Positions 54,021-64,000 of a DNA stretch of 64,000 nucleotides are shown in pieces. The position numbers and the translations under genes are program-made. Source of the stretch: Henricia sp. BOLD:AAB3569 (lineage: Eukaryota > Echinodermata > Asteroidea > Spinulosida > Echinasteridae); contig JBBELK010000329.1 of NCBI GenBank assembly GCA_037783545.1, forward strand, positions 4,664,501-4,728,500. The letters run 5' to 3'. Numbering within the stretch: position 1 is the stretch's first letter; every line of letters begins with the position of its first letter. Under the pieces are notes generated by a model that was not told the DNA's origin, did not search any database, and saw nothing but the letters and a program-made list of their open reading frames with translations.

Positions 54021-56082
54021 ATTTCACAGAAATTAGACATCGGATCGATGCGTACCTTTCGAAATATTTTAACGTTGGCGCGAGTGCACCTTTTGAGCAA
54101 ATATCAGAGCCAAGGGACACATTTCAATTGCGTGAGTTTGCCACAGATTTGGGGTTGGAAACGGCACCAGGGCGGAGGATACGACGCCCTGTTCACGGGT
54201 CTACTATCCTATAATCCTGGGTGTCCGTGCATGGTAATCTTGTCAAAGAGGAATTTTAACAAATTCCGCAGACATGGCAGATTTTGCTTGAATTTTTTCT
54301 TTTCTTTTCAGCCAGCAGTGCCATTTTTTTTCACACAAGTCTAAAGTAATGGTGGGGTATTCAATTCTTTCTAATTGTTTGTCTATAAACGAAAACAAAC
54401 CTTTCTTCGTGGGCCGGCCGTGAAACCGAGAGCTGATGACTGAGCAAAGAAAAATCAGAAAATGGTACCCGGCTTGTCTTACGTCTTGCGTTGGCAGGAG
54501 TTCGGCAGGGCGACGGTCCAACGCAGCAGGCAGCCGGCCGGCAGTGCATGCAACGCACAAACAAAACTTAAATTTTGCTGCTGATCTCTGCCAAGAACCG
54601 AGCCAAAGAAACCCAGACCACGTACGTAGGCGTCACTTTGACCCCGAGAGATCCTCCGATCGTTACGAAATTCCTTGAGAAATTTTCTTGATTCGGTGAC
54701 ATATAAAATCTTACACCAAACTCAAGTCTCCGTGCACTAGACTGCAAGATAAGAGGGCATGAACTGTGTTATGATTGTTCTCGTGTGCCAAATTTCTCAG
54801 AACTACACGTGATGTCATCTGGACCGATTCATTTTATAGGTAAGTCAAGTTTGGGATGTCTAAAATCCTCAAACTTAGAAATAATATTTTGACAAATTGT
54901 ACAAAACTACGTCTCCCAAATCAAATGAACGTGAATTGTATCTGTTCCATATTATTTATTTCCGATCGATATGAACATAAAAGGACTAAAAATCAATAAT
55001 TGTTGACAGTGGGTATTACTTAACCCCTGCAAAGTACTAATGGAATAGCTTATTTGTCAAGGGGTACATTGCTAACACCAAGAGCGGCGTTCACTGACCC
55101 ATTTTTCACCTGGCAGGTGTAGATGAAAAGAAAAACGTGCCCCAGTTCCGACGACAAACACGAACTTACTTTGAGCATGGTTTGAGGGTCCATACTGAAT
55201 TTGGCCAGGTTTTTTTGGCCAGTTCCAAAACACTGCTTTGGTTGTTATGGACAAGTTTTCCTTCGCCCATGGTTTAGTCATGGTTTAGCCTATTTGTTCA
55301 ATAAACAAAAATTTAAAAAATTAATGGAAATCATATCAAAGAGTATTTTTAACTGTGTCAGGAAATGTATTCAATTATCACTTGAGTCACTGGACATGCA
55401 CCGTTCCATATAACGGTCCATTTAGTGGTTTTAATTCGCGTGCCCTGTGGGACCGCACTTACTAAAGTCAATCCCCCGTGGATCACCGCATTTAACGGGA
55501 CAACTGACTTCACAATTCGTCCAGAATTAATCGATATAAATTATAGTGCACGTGTCCGGATTTGGGGGTCGCCGGTTTCGTGATTACGGATTCCAAAAAT
55601 TATCTATAGTTACGATAATTACACTATGAACATCTAACAATGGAAATTGGGCACACACCATTGTTACTAACAATGGGGTTACAATGAACATGTACATGTT
55701 TTTGCTCATAGTGTTATATGCTTTAAAAGTGCGTTCAAATTATACTCGGACCGAAAAATCAAGGCTAAGACATGATAGCATACTACCTCTTGTGTCAAGG
55801 CCGACTGCACTAGCCTCCGTAAGAGCCGCTGAGGCAGGGTGCACCACTTTGCCTGAAGTGCCTCCCCGAGGTCTGGCTGTTTTGGGAGACGCGCGGATGC
55901 AGTGGTCAGCTCAGCCCACACAGGTTCACCCAGGTTGATACCCCAACAAAATTGGTTTTCGGAGACAGGATTATCCCAGAAAATGTCACATTTCATTACT
56001 GTGGGAATCACTTTGTTCAAACCAGGTCCTCTTGGACCTGGAGGAAATCACTGAAGCAGAACAGCCTTGAAAGCAATAGACT
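54021..56082. other. Intergenic, no gene seen
   Basis: I see no exon with splice signals or family match. Around 55785-55990 a segment reads open on the minus strand (WGINLGEPVWAEL), but it matches nothing I know and is probably repeat-derived. Confidence 0.4.
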
Positions 56083-56240
56083 ACTAAAGTGTGACGTCAG
56101 TTGCCATGGTAATTGGGTCTAAACATTCGCTGGTAATCTGAAACGTCCATTGCTAAAGCGCAGGGAAACAGTTCACTGGTTTTAGTGTAGACCCAAAAAC
56201 CATGGCAACACACAAAGGGTGACGTTTTGACTTTAGTGAT
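56083..56240 (-). mobile_element. Fold-back MITE, ACGTCACCCTTTGTG ends, copy 2
   Basis: It matches 15915-16078 in reverse, including CATTGCTAAAGCGCAGGGAAAC and ACACACAAAGGGTGACG. It lies intergenic between the receptor and the FYB-like gene. Confidence 0.65.
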
Positions 56241-56675
56241 CTATCCCAAAGTGATTGGTAGACGAGTGCCTTGTTATCCACAAGTTCACTGTAATCAACA
56301 AACACCTGTTCTGATAAGACTTGATTTTTAAAGAAAACTGTGTTTCCTTTTTGGTCAATTATAATTTGGAAAATTCCAGATCAGACCAAAAGCAAAGCAT
56401 ATAGCAAAAGCAAACCAAAAAATACAATTGTTTTTTTGTTTTTTGTTCGTATAAAAAATTTCTTTATTACAAGATACCTCAATATTTCAATGCGATTCTT
56501 TATCAAAAAACAAAATACAATAACACAATTTTCCCAAGTATAAAAAGGTTACCAAATATTTAAGGCACAGTATGGAGTTGTATAGCACTTGTGTGACGGC
56601 CAAAACATTTAATAGGAAATATTAATAATTCACACCAAACTTAACATTTTACGCATAAATAAAAGGAATTTGGTC

Positions 56676-57110
56676 TATTCCCAAAATTAGGGGTCCAAAA
56701 GTGTGACATAAGATTTTCAAGTGTTTTTAGTGATTGAAAGTAGTTTCCCAGCAGAAAATACTTATTTTTATTTCCACAAGCACCGCTTAAATTTAATATT
56801 TGTGTGTAGATAAGGCACCAAGGTTAATGCAAACTCATTCTACAGCCATTTTTCATTATATGTAACCGGGACACCAAATTCCTATTCAATGTCATGGAAC
56901 AAATTATGAGCGTTTATGGTCTTTTGTTTTGAATATTTGTCAGTAATCAGAGTACAAAATATTCAAGACAATGTTGCTGTCCCCTATAATCACAGGTCAC
57001 AGTCTATTACTGAGAATTTGTGATCATGAGTGGCGATTTTTGAAGTTCGGGGTGTGGTACATAACTAGGACACCAAACGTTTTGGACCCCTAATTTTGGG
57101 AATTACCCTT
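56676..57110. mobile_element. Fold-back element, GGGTAATTCCCA-type ends
   Basis: TTCCCAAAATTAGGGGTCC at the left is inverted at 57084-57105, next to AAAAGTGTGACA. The spacing and the AGTGTGAC motif match 472-883. Confidence 0.62.
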
Positions 57111-57612
57111 TTGCTGATTGTTACAAATAAAACAGAACAACTCAAATATATATTTTTTTAATTCCCCACATATGACATTTTAGCACTTTAAAAGTCATGT
57201 GAGGGCGCTGTTCAAAGCTAATTGTGGATGGAATTTTGAAATTAGGCTATTGAAAGTAGGTTGCCAAACATAGATCTGAAGAAACAAAATACCGCAATTT
57301 AAAAAGCCACTTTTTTTGGGCAAGATTCCCTTTCTTTCCATAAGCAGCAAGAATGCATTTTTCCTTTTTTTAAAAACACAAATTTAGTTCGCCTGGTTTT
57401 ACTTAAAGCACAAACTTTTAGCACTTGCTTTAAAAAAAACTACTGGAAAAGGTACATCTATTTTCCTGAAGTACATTTCAAAAACCATAAATAGATGAAG
57501 AAATACACGATACACATTTACACTCGAAAGCAAACTAAATACATATTAACTTTTGCTTTTTTTGAAAATGTACCACACACAGTAGGTGTACAAGTATATA
57601 AATGAAATGGTT

Positions 57613-58585
57613 GCATATGGGTATTTCCATAAAAACTGGAGCCAAAGTGTGACATTTTGATGCATTTGTTAAAATGGCTTTTTCAAGTTAACAAAATTAT
57701 TTAAAGAAATTTTTGTGGAATTTCTAAATTTACAAACGGTTAGACATGTCTTGGTATCACAGTCTTAAAAATAATTCAAGAAAATTGTTTCACGACGTAA
57801 GGGGGGTGACGCCAAGGCATTTTTCAACTCTTGCGATTACATTTGAAGTCTTTTTGACCAGTTTCGTTCTGGAAAAGGTAGTTGCTGATTTTACCCAGCT
57901 GTAGAACCTGGACTTTATCAATTCAAATCACATTATGAGCGAAATTTGTCACATTTTGAGCAAAAGTTTTAAAATGTCACACTTGCATTAACAAGATCGC
58001 ACTAGTTTATTGAATCGTTTTCGTTATTTATTTATTTATTTATTTTATTTATTTATTTATTTATTCACCACATCCAACAGCGGAAGAACCGCCAATTACA
58101 GGAATGGGATCAATTAACATAGATCTTCGAATAACTATCAACTTCTAAGTTGAATTAGAAACGGCCAGAGACACCGGGGAATCCCTCCCCTTGCTCTTCA
58201 CGAAAGAATGCTCTGGGATCTTTAAAGTGCGTTACATGTAACACACTGGACCAACGGCTTTACATCCCTTCCGAAGGACGGAACAAGTGTGATTAAGTGC
58301 CTTGCTCAAGAGCACAAGTGTCACAGACCGGAATCGAACCCACATTCTAGTACTGGCACAGGAACTTGAGTTCGACGCGCTAGACCGCTTGGCCATAACA
58401 CCCCATAATGTTATGTTTTGGGTAGTATCAACAGATGAAGGTGGTGTTCGATTCATGACGTCATATATTCTTTATATGCTAAGGGTAATCGTTCTCTGAA
58501 GTCCGATAATTATACCAAATCAACTCCAGAAGTGTCACGACGTAAGGGGGGACACTGTGTCCCGTTTTTATGGAATTACTCATAT
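57613..58585. mobile_element. Fold-back element with nested SINE
   Basis: GGGTATTTCCATAAAAACTGG and CCCGTTTTTATGGAATTACTC are inverted. CACGACGTAAGGGGGG occurs at 57791 and 58536. The SINE at 58022-58408 sits inside. Confidence 0.62.
58022..58408 (-). mobile_element. tRNA-Leu(CAA)-derived SINE, copy 2
   Basis: On the minus strand the head contains TGGCCAAGCGG and the stem-loop GAACTCAAGTTC (anticodon CAA), then GGTTCGATTCC. The body shares CTTGAGCAAGGCACTT and GATCCCAGAGCATTC with copy 1. Its 3' tail, a CACCACATCCAACAGCGG-type sequence followed by TTTA repeats on the plus strand, also appears alone at 50110-50210. It is nested in the 57613-58585 element. Confidence 0.8.
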
Positions 58586-59551
58586 ATCACTATACACGTA
58601 GAGTTGTCCTAATGTTAAATATAAGTCATATTACATGTAGGGGCCCCTACATAAAGTACGTACGCACGGAGGGGGAGAGGGGGGTTGGAGCCAATACGTA
58701 CATCCAACGTTAAAGTATATGGGTGAAGTAATACATTTTGCGTACAGAGGGGGAGGGGGGAGCGGTCTAAAAAGTCGGCATTATATATATAAAATCAAAC
58801 TTCTCTAATAAACAATAGCACTATTAATTATAATCTCTTTTAATATTGTGGTCCTTGAAATGTGTTTAAAAACAGATTGTGACCAAAATATTTTAAATCC
58901 TTATACTTCTCATTTGTTCCTTTGTACAAAATAATTTTGAGTATTATAAAAAAAAAAATTATTTGAAGTAATGGAGTAAATATTTTGTATACATGACTTT
59001 TGGTTTGGCAAATTTTTGTCGAATTCACTGACAAAAAAGTGGGTCTTTTCAAAACAGTCGGCTTCTCAGAAAATGAATTGGGGTGCTTAAAAAAGTTTAC
59101 AACTTTGTAGAAAATTACAAACTCACTGCTTTCCACGAAAAACAACCTTAGCCAACAGAGATATTTCAAATCGTCATCGAAAAAGACGGTCTCTGTGCTT
59201 TCGTTTGTGATAAATTTACTGAAAAGTTCTGTTAGTCTACACACATTAATAAACATCATCTTTATACTGTGTAAGAACCAAACCCCCTCACCTCACCCCA
59301 CCCTTCAGCTGTTTTTAAGTTATGAAAATACAGCACTGATTGGTTGATTAACCCAAAATTTGAATTATTAAAGGAAGGCTACTTATGATCGGTGGAGCAA
59401 TCCACTAATTCAGTGATAATTTGTAAGAACGATTCCGATTGGCCTTCACTTAAGAGAGAATGCCTCCTATTGGTAGTTTAAGCAAGTACCTGCTATCAAC
59501 TTATGAAAGATGGATTGTGATTGGCCGATTAAGTAGAAACCTTGCCTGTGA
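58586..59551. other. Downstream of the FYB-like stop; 3' UTR probably within
   Basis: AT-rich, with GGGGGAGAGGGG near 58670 and 58750. No further exon. A poly(A) site cannot be fixed from sequence alone. Confidence 0.4.
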
Positions 59552-59607
59552 TTAGTCCAAGGCTTCATAGATCTCTTGCTGTTCCTCCTCTTCTGATCCA
59601 CTTTCAT
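59552..59607 (-). CDS. FYB1: FYB-like last exon
   Basis: Acceptor TTATAG, phase 1. It encodes DESGSEEEEQQEIYEALD and the TAA stop at 59554-59552. The acidic end with a final Tyr resembles the EIYDDI-type C-terminal motifs of FYB. The intron before it (59608-61386) holds two MITE-type elements. Confidence 0.82.
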
Positions 59608-62600
59608 CTATAAAAAAATAAATAAATAAATTACAAGATTGGTAAACGGCGTTATCTCCATGTGTGATTGAGGATGTGTATGATAAAAACCAACCTGTGT
59701 ATTGATTGCTTTCCGTGATGTAGAACATCCGGGAATGTTTGGTGGTCAACGGTCATAAGCGTACACGCGCGCGCCACTAGACGCACATGGGCACGCGTAA
59801 AATATACTCACCAGCGTACTTTTATTCGAGAATGCCGCACGCGCGCATTGCGATACGTTCAATTTATTGAGCATGCCATGCAGCTTGTAAAAATGAAAGT
59901 GCTTTTGCTTGATCGCAATTTTTAGCCTGAAGAAATACATTTTTATCTTTATCAATACAACAGCCATTGCGCATTAACATACAGCAAGGTTAAGTAACAG
60001 AGGTAAGTGCAACCAATGCCCTTTTATTGCTTTTTTTGCCGGTTATCACTCAAGCCACGTGGGTCATGAAAAATGACAACCAAAATGGTGGATGGAAGGG
60101 GTGACGTCACCGGGAAGCAATAAATAAGTCAGCTCAGTACCTCACCTACTATCCGAGAAAACAATTAAAAATAATGTGTCCATGCTTTCAAGAAATTGTG
60201 CAAAGCCACAATCCTATTTAGGCTGGTTCCCTGGCTGTACTGTATGGCAAACAGAGCCATAATACCACGGTAGTCAGGGGCCTTGTTTTGTTTACATGAG
60301 TGTGCCCTTGTAAACAAAATGTGAGATTGTTTTCAAATACCATTTAAGCGACCATTTGTTTCCTTTTTTGGGCTTAAGTTATCTTCGTAGAATAGAACAA
60401 GTTAAAGTTATTTCTTATATTTCGGGAGAATATAAAATCATTTGTAGAAAAAATATTATCGATTGCCAAAATGGACTTTAACACGTTAGTCCTCAAAGCG
60501 CCCTGTATTTCTTCCATGTTCAACTCGGTAAATTCAAGTTTCTGCAAACACAACCTTAATAGACCAATCCAGTAAGCTCCGCCCATTTTGGAATTGACCA
60601 ATCACAGCCTCAAGGTAGGTAGCCAAAAAGTAGATCGCCATTTTGGCTACCCGAGTCCTCAAAATTGTGTGCACAGAGCTACAGCGAAATGCAGCACGAG
60701 TGACGCAAAAACACCATAAACATCATTTCTATCAGCGCAGAGGACCCTAGCAGGTTTAAAACAGATTGTATAAGACTATCCTAACCTACTTTTAATCCCT
60801 TCATAAATATGTTTTTGTGTAAATTGGTAAAACTCAACAAAATTAGCTTGTCGTTTTGCTATGTTGTGCATTCACTGCGTTCTAGATGTGTGTCGAGATG
60901 TTTTTGTTCGATCACGCGCATTACGCGTAATGCAGGCGTGTTGTACGTGCACGCACATGACTGGATACTTAAGTGCACATTTTGCTTTCGAGCGTGCAGT
61001 TTCTGTGTGCGTGTGCGTGTTTCAATACGCACTGACCAGGGCGCGGACACTGACGCACAGCGCGGCCACGCGACTCTACTGCACACGTGCCTCACATGTG
61101 TGGCATGTTGCTAGGCAATTTCTAAATGGGCGGAGCTTACTGGATCGGTCCATTGATAGGCATGTACTCATAGCTGGACTCATCCTCTTTCAAATCTTGT
61201 GTTCAGTAAGGGTGGCTACTATTGGATAACTCTTGTTATTGACCTTGACACGGAACATTACCAACAAGTTCCGAGGAGTAATAAGACTCACTACTTGTTG
61301 CCACTGAGTGCTGTTGCGTTAAACAAAAGGAAACAAGTTTGACAATACAAGCAACATTAATTAAGAAATTAAATAATTTCTCTTACCGCAAGGTATAACA
61401 TCATCGTATGTTTCTTGGACATCATTTTCAACGGCAAGGAAATCAGAATCGACAAAACCATCTACAAAAGAAAATATTTTATACATTCCTTATTAATACC
61501 GAGGTTTTCTGCGTTCTCTTTTTTTTTGACAAACCATGCTTAATAAGAATGGCATTACAATCAGTTTTTCAGGAATTACACTTCCATCAAGGATGTTTGT
61601 AGAACATGTGTTTTAAATCAAATAACTTGAATACATCAAGCATCACTCTGAAGTATATGTCTGAATTTGCACAGCTCTGGCAAAAAGCACCGCATTTGGA
61701 CGCAGCCGGAGCAAGGGAAACATTAGGGTACCGTGGCAGAGTGGTTTGGGCCCTTAAGCAAGGCACTTGCTCCATCCTTCGGAAGGGTTGTAAAGCCGTT
61801 GGTCCAGTGTGTTGTGTAATGCACTTAAAAGATCCCAGAGCATTCTTTCATGAAGAGTAGGGGAATTCCCATGTGTCTCTGGCCGTCGGCTGCCAATGGC
61901 ACCACCCACCTATGTATCTGAATGTTTAGGTGGAAGACACTTGTAAGCTTTATGCAATTCAGCCTACGGGCTGCAAATTGAAGTTGCTATTTTACTTACA
62001 TCTTCCTTCCGAGTCTCTGACCAGCCATTTTCCGGGTGGGTTCCCCTCCCGCCTGAGGACTTCTAACCGATCCCCTCGCTTACATACAAGATCCGCCTTT
62101 TCGTAGTCGGACCCGCAGTCCTGAATCACCGTCGTGACGTCCAAAATACGGATGTCTCCTTTGATCTGTGTAAAATAAGCAACAAATTACGACAACATGC
62201 TTCAAAGAAATTTACTAAATCAACAATTAAAATCCAACATTGTAAAGTGGTATTATGGGCGAACGATCTGGTGTAGCAAACTCAAGATATATGTTAATTC
62301 TGTTGGTTGTGGGTTCGAATCCAGGTAGTGTCCAGGAAGTGTGTGCCCTTGGGCAAGGCACTTTGGCATAATTTCTTCTCTCCACCCAAGAGTAAATGGG
62401 TACCTGTGAGAGTAGTGAAGGTAATGTTTCTGTTTGATTTGCTCATGAGTGCCTAACAGGCACTTGTGTTACGGACACTTGTGTTACATTTTAGGCCGTC
62501 CCGTTTATGAGCGTATATTGGAAATTTTTACACATGGTTTTTAGAAAGGCATGTTGTCACACTATTTGTAATCCTTTTTGGGCCTAAGATATCTCTTCAG

Positions 62601-63632
62601 AACAACTCAAACTTATTTCTTTTATTTTGAGACCAGACAAAGGTATTTTCTGGAAAATATGGTCTGTGTTGCCAAAATGCCCCCTTTACTGTGGAAAGAC
62701 TCATATAAAAACAAACATTGACTGCTTTTTATTCAGGTCATGGTTAAGACTTTAGGCCCTTGGTGATCTCAAAGCCATGACTATGCATAGTCATGGCTTC
62801 GAGATCACCTTGCACGTATAATCTTAACCATGACCAGCAGCGGCGCTACGGGGGCACAAGGGGGGGGGGGGGGAAATGCGCCCCCAGTTATTTTTTTTGC
62901 GCCCCCAGTTTGCACCCCCCAGTTTTTTCCCTGATGGCGGTAATTGAGTTTAATCCCAAACCATTGCACCCAATTTGTTACAATGTTGTTTGCGCTGTAA
63001 ATAATAAACTCAGTTTCATCCATCATAATTAGCTGGCACCATCAAAAAAGCCCAATACACATTCCATCTCCGGCAATGTTAATAAAATGTGGATTTTCCC
63101 CCTCTAAATTTAAGTTTGCCCCACTCTTGCCCCCCAGATTAAAAGGTCTGGTGCCGCCGCTGACCATGACCCTCATTGCAGTCAATATTTATATAGGCGA
63201 ATTTAGCATTACCTCGTTCTGTGCACTTTCGCACTGAAATTGAGGCTCCTCGTGTCAAGTCGGCAGTACGCGTGCGCTACAAGTACAGTATTGTACAGTC
63301 ACCGAGTGTGTACATGCACTGTTCTGCATGGCATTTGTGCATTCACGTGCGTACATTAGTTCACTCGTGTGCAGACTGATTCGTCTATAGTTTTATCCAA
63401 ACTCACATTAAACTTCTTTTTCATCTCTTTCTCTTCTTTCTCCTTTCTCTTCTTTTCTTCCTTTTCCCGTTTTTTCCTTGCTTCTTCCTCTTTCTTCCGT
63501 CTCTGCTGGTCCAGTTTTTCCTGTTCTTTTCTCTGTTTCTCCTCTTGCTTGCTTTTGATCGACGCCGTTTTCCTGGGAGATGCTGGAGGAGGCGGCATGA
63601 CGTCTGTCGTGTCGATGGATTCTGATGGGGGC
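59552..63632 (-). CDS. FYB1: FYB/PRAM1-like adaptor, 3' part of gene, four coding exons
   Basis: Gene span; exons are 63407-63632, 62000-62165, 61387-61461 and 59552-59607, giving 175 codons including the stop. FYB1 (ADAP) is a cytoplasmic scaffold that links immune receptor signalling to integrins and actin through SLP-76, SKAP and Fyn. Visible order: a Pro-rich start (PPPPASPRK), a highly charged Lys/Glu coiled coil ending EMKKKFN, the helical SH3 domain (IKGDIRILDVTTVIQD, KRGDRLEVLRREGNPPGKW, RYGFVDSDFLAVE), a YDDV motif and an acidic end with IYEALD. Human FYB has the same series (RKKFGLTG, RITDNPEGKWLGR, YGYIKT, YDDV). There is only one hSH3 and nothing follows the YDDV segment, so PRAM1 is an alternative name. 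The N-terminal part lies past the right edge. Confidence 0.88.
59702..60124. mobile_element. TA-flanked MITE, TTGATTGCTTTCCG ends, copy 2 (423 bp)
   Basis: It has the same ends and interior as 15346-15749. It is inserted into a dispersed repeat (59631-60330): at 38930 the undisturbed paralogue reads CCTGTGTATAAGTCAGCTCAG across the empty site. Confidence 0.75.
60557..61162. mobile_element. Fold-back element, CCAGTAAGCTCCGCCC ends
   Basis: AATAGACCAATCCAGTAAGCTCC is inverted at 61128-61160. The interior contains GTTTTTGTTCGATCACGCG and TGCAGTTTCTGTGTGCGTG. Partial copies: 22943-23200 (reverse), 30665-30930, 16400-16560. It lies in the last FYB-like intron. Confidence 0.62.
61387..61461 (-). 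CDS. FYB1: FYB-like exon: end of hSH3 and YDDV motif
   Basis: Acceptor TTGTAG, donor GTAAGA, phase 1 to 1. The carried T completes Tyr, giving RYGFVDSDFLAVE and then ETYDDVIPC. YDDV tyrosines of ADAP bind the SLP-76 SH2 domain when phosphorylated. Confidence 0.87.
61729..61885 (+). mobile_element. SINE fragment, copy 3, head truncated
   Basis: The A box part (GTGGCAGAGTGGTTTGGG) is fused to the body (CTTAAGCAAGGCACTTG) with the B box missing, consistent with an internal deletion. It lies in the FYB-like intron before the YDDV exon. Confidence 0.65.
62000..62165 (-). CDS. FYB1: FYB-like exon: helical SH3 domain
   Basis: Acceptor CACAG, donor GTAAGT, phase 0 to 1. It encodes most of the helically extended SH3 fold, with KRGDRLEVLRR and NPPGKWLVRD matching the human KQGEQIEIIR and NPEGKWLGR. 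In ADAP this domain lacks ordinary Pro-peptide binding and contacts lipids. Confidence 0.9.
62255..62465 (+). mobile_element. SINE fragment with B box, second subfamily
   Basis: GGGTTCGAATCCAGG is followed by GCCCTTGGGCAAGGCACTTT and GTAAATGGGTACC. It has the same middle motif as the other SINEs but a different downstream body. It abuts the repeat at 62465-62705. Confidence 0.55.
62462..62705 (-). repeat. Dispersed repeat, copy 2
   Basis: Reverse-complement match to 1432-1665 over about 235 bp by eye, including TTGTCACACTATTTGTAA. It lies in the FYB-like intron upstream of the hSH3 exon. Confidence 0.6.
63407..63632 (-). CDS. FYB1: FYB-like exon: Pro-rich segment and Lys/Glu coiled coil
   Basis: Acceptor TTCCAG at 63633-63638, donor GTGAGT at 63401-63406, phase 2 to 0. 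It encodes a PPPPASPRK segment and then about 55 residues of E/K/R/Q repeats ending KKKFN. The same element directly precedes the hSH3 domain in FYB1 and PRAM1. Confidence 0.85.
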
Positions 63633-63837
63633 CTGGAATTAAATATGAGATTAATAAATAAAAATCAATTCAGGCATTTTACAGTACAAAGCGCCACCAA
63701 GAGTTTGCGTCAAAGAGGGCGTTTTCTGACTGTGCATTTTTTACGTGCGTACTTTATGGACGGCCCCTTTTTGTTGGAATTCCAAAAATGGCCAATCATC
63801 AAATGATTTGCAATGAAGCAAACACAATGCAACATTA

Positions 63838-64000
63838 GGCCAAAAAAAGAAATAGTCCATCTCTGGTCAGACCGAAGTTCCAGAATTGATACGGCAACGC
63901 GTGTTTTTTTTTTTACCTCCCTCTTCCCCAAGCTCGGATTGTACAGACCAGGTGTTTTTTTACTATTTTGCTTTTTGTGCGGCAATAGAGGGCGGCAATC
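63838..64000. mobile_element. Harbinger-like element, left end only (cut by window edge)
   Basis: It starts GGCCAAAAAAAGAAATAG after TTA (63835-63837), matching the ends of the 48086 element. The other end would lie beyond the window. Confidence 0.5.

Noticed and set aside
53805-54344. 179-residue plus-strand ORF
   Set aside because: It crosses the arms of a fold-back element, has no family resemblance and lacks flanking splice or promoter signals.
55706-56020. 104-residue minus-strand ORF as a gene
   Set aside because: No recognisable domain, splice support or neighbours; probably repeat-derived.

Overview
The window is animal nuclear DNA. Genes are split by GT-AG introns, intergenic distances are long, and most of the sequence is fold-back DNA transposons, tRNA-derived SINEs, LINE pieces and simple repeats. 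The gene content (a complete gp130-type class I cytokine receptor and a FYB/ADAP-type adaptor) and the repeat landscape suggest an invertebrate deuterostome. An echinoderm such as a sea star is my best guess, but amphioxus or a hemichordate cannot be excluded.

All three recognised genes lie on the minus strand. (1) 906-4023 holds the first four coding exons of NAGLU (lysosomal alpha-N-acetylglucosaminidase, family GH89); the rest lies beyond the left edge. (2) 10299-36362 is a complete gp130/IL6ST-like receptor. Its 14 coding exons are all in phase and encode 1087 residues: signal peptide, Ig-like D1, cytokine-binding module D2-D3, three more FNIII domains, one membrane span, box 1, and a 396-residue last exon carrying a YxxQ (STAT-type) motif. 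(3) 59552-63632 holds the last four coding exons of a FYB/PRAM1-like adaptor: a charged coiled coil, a helical SH3 domain, a YDDV motif and the stop codon. Its 5' part lies beyond the right edge.

The roughly 23 kb between the receptor and the adaptor, and the receptor introns (intron 1 alone is 9.2 kb), contain no other gene I can support. They are filled with transposons, often nested. Examples are a CR1/L2-like LINE end interrupted by a TTAA-flanked element and by a Harbinger-like element, CAGGGG-ended elements with 5-bp duplications, a palindrome inside a palindrome, and a 350-bp-period repeat carrying paired TGACGTCA sites.

The most interesting biology is the adjacency of a gp130-family receptor and a FYB-family adaptor. 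As I recall it, human 5p13.1 carries LIFR, OSMR, RICTOR and FYB1 close together, so this may be linkage of a cytokine receptor and an immune adaptor that predates vertebrates. The receptor could signal through JAK/STAT and the adaptor through SLP-76/Src-type SH2 partners. That they act together is inference only.
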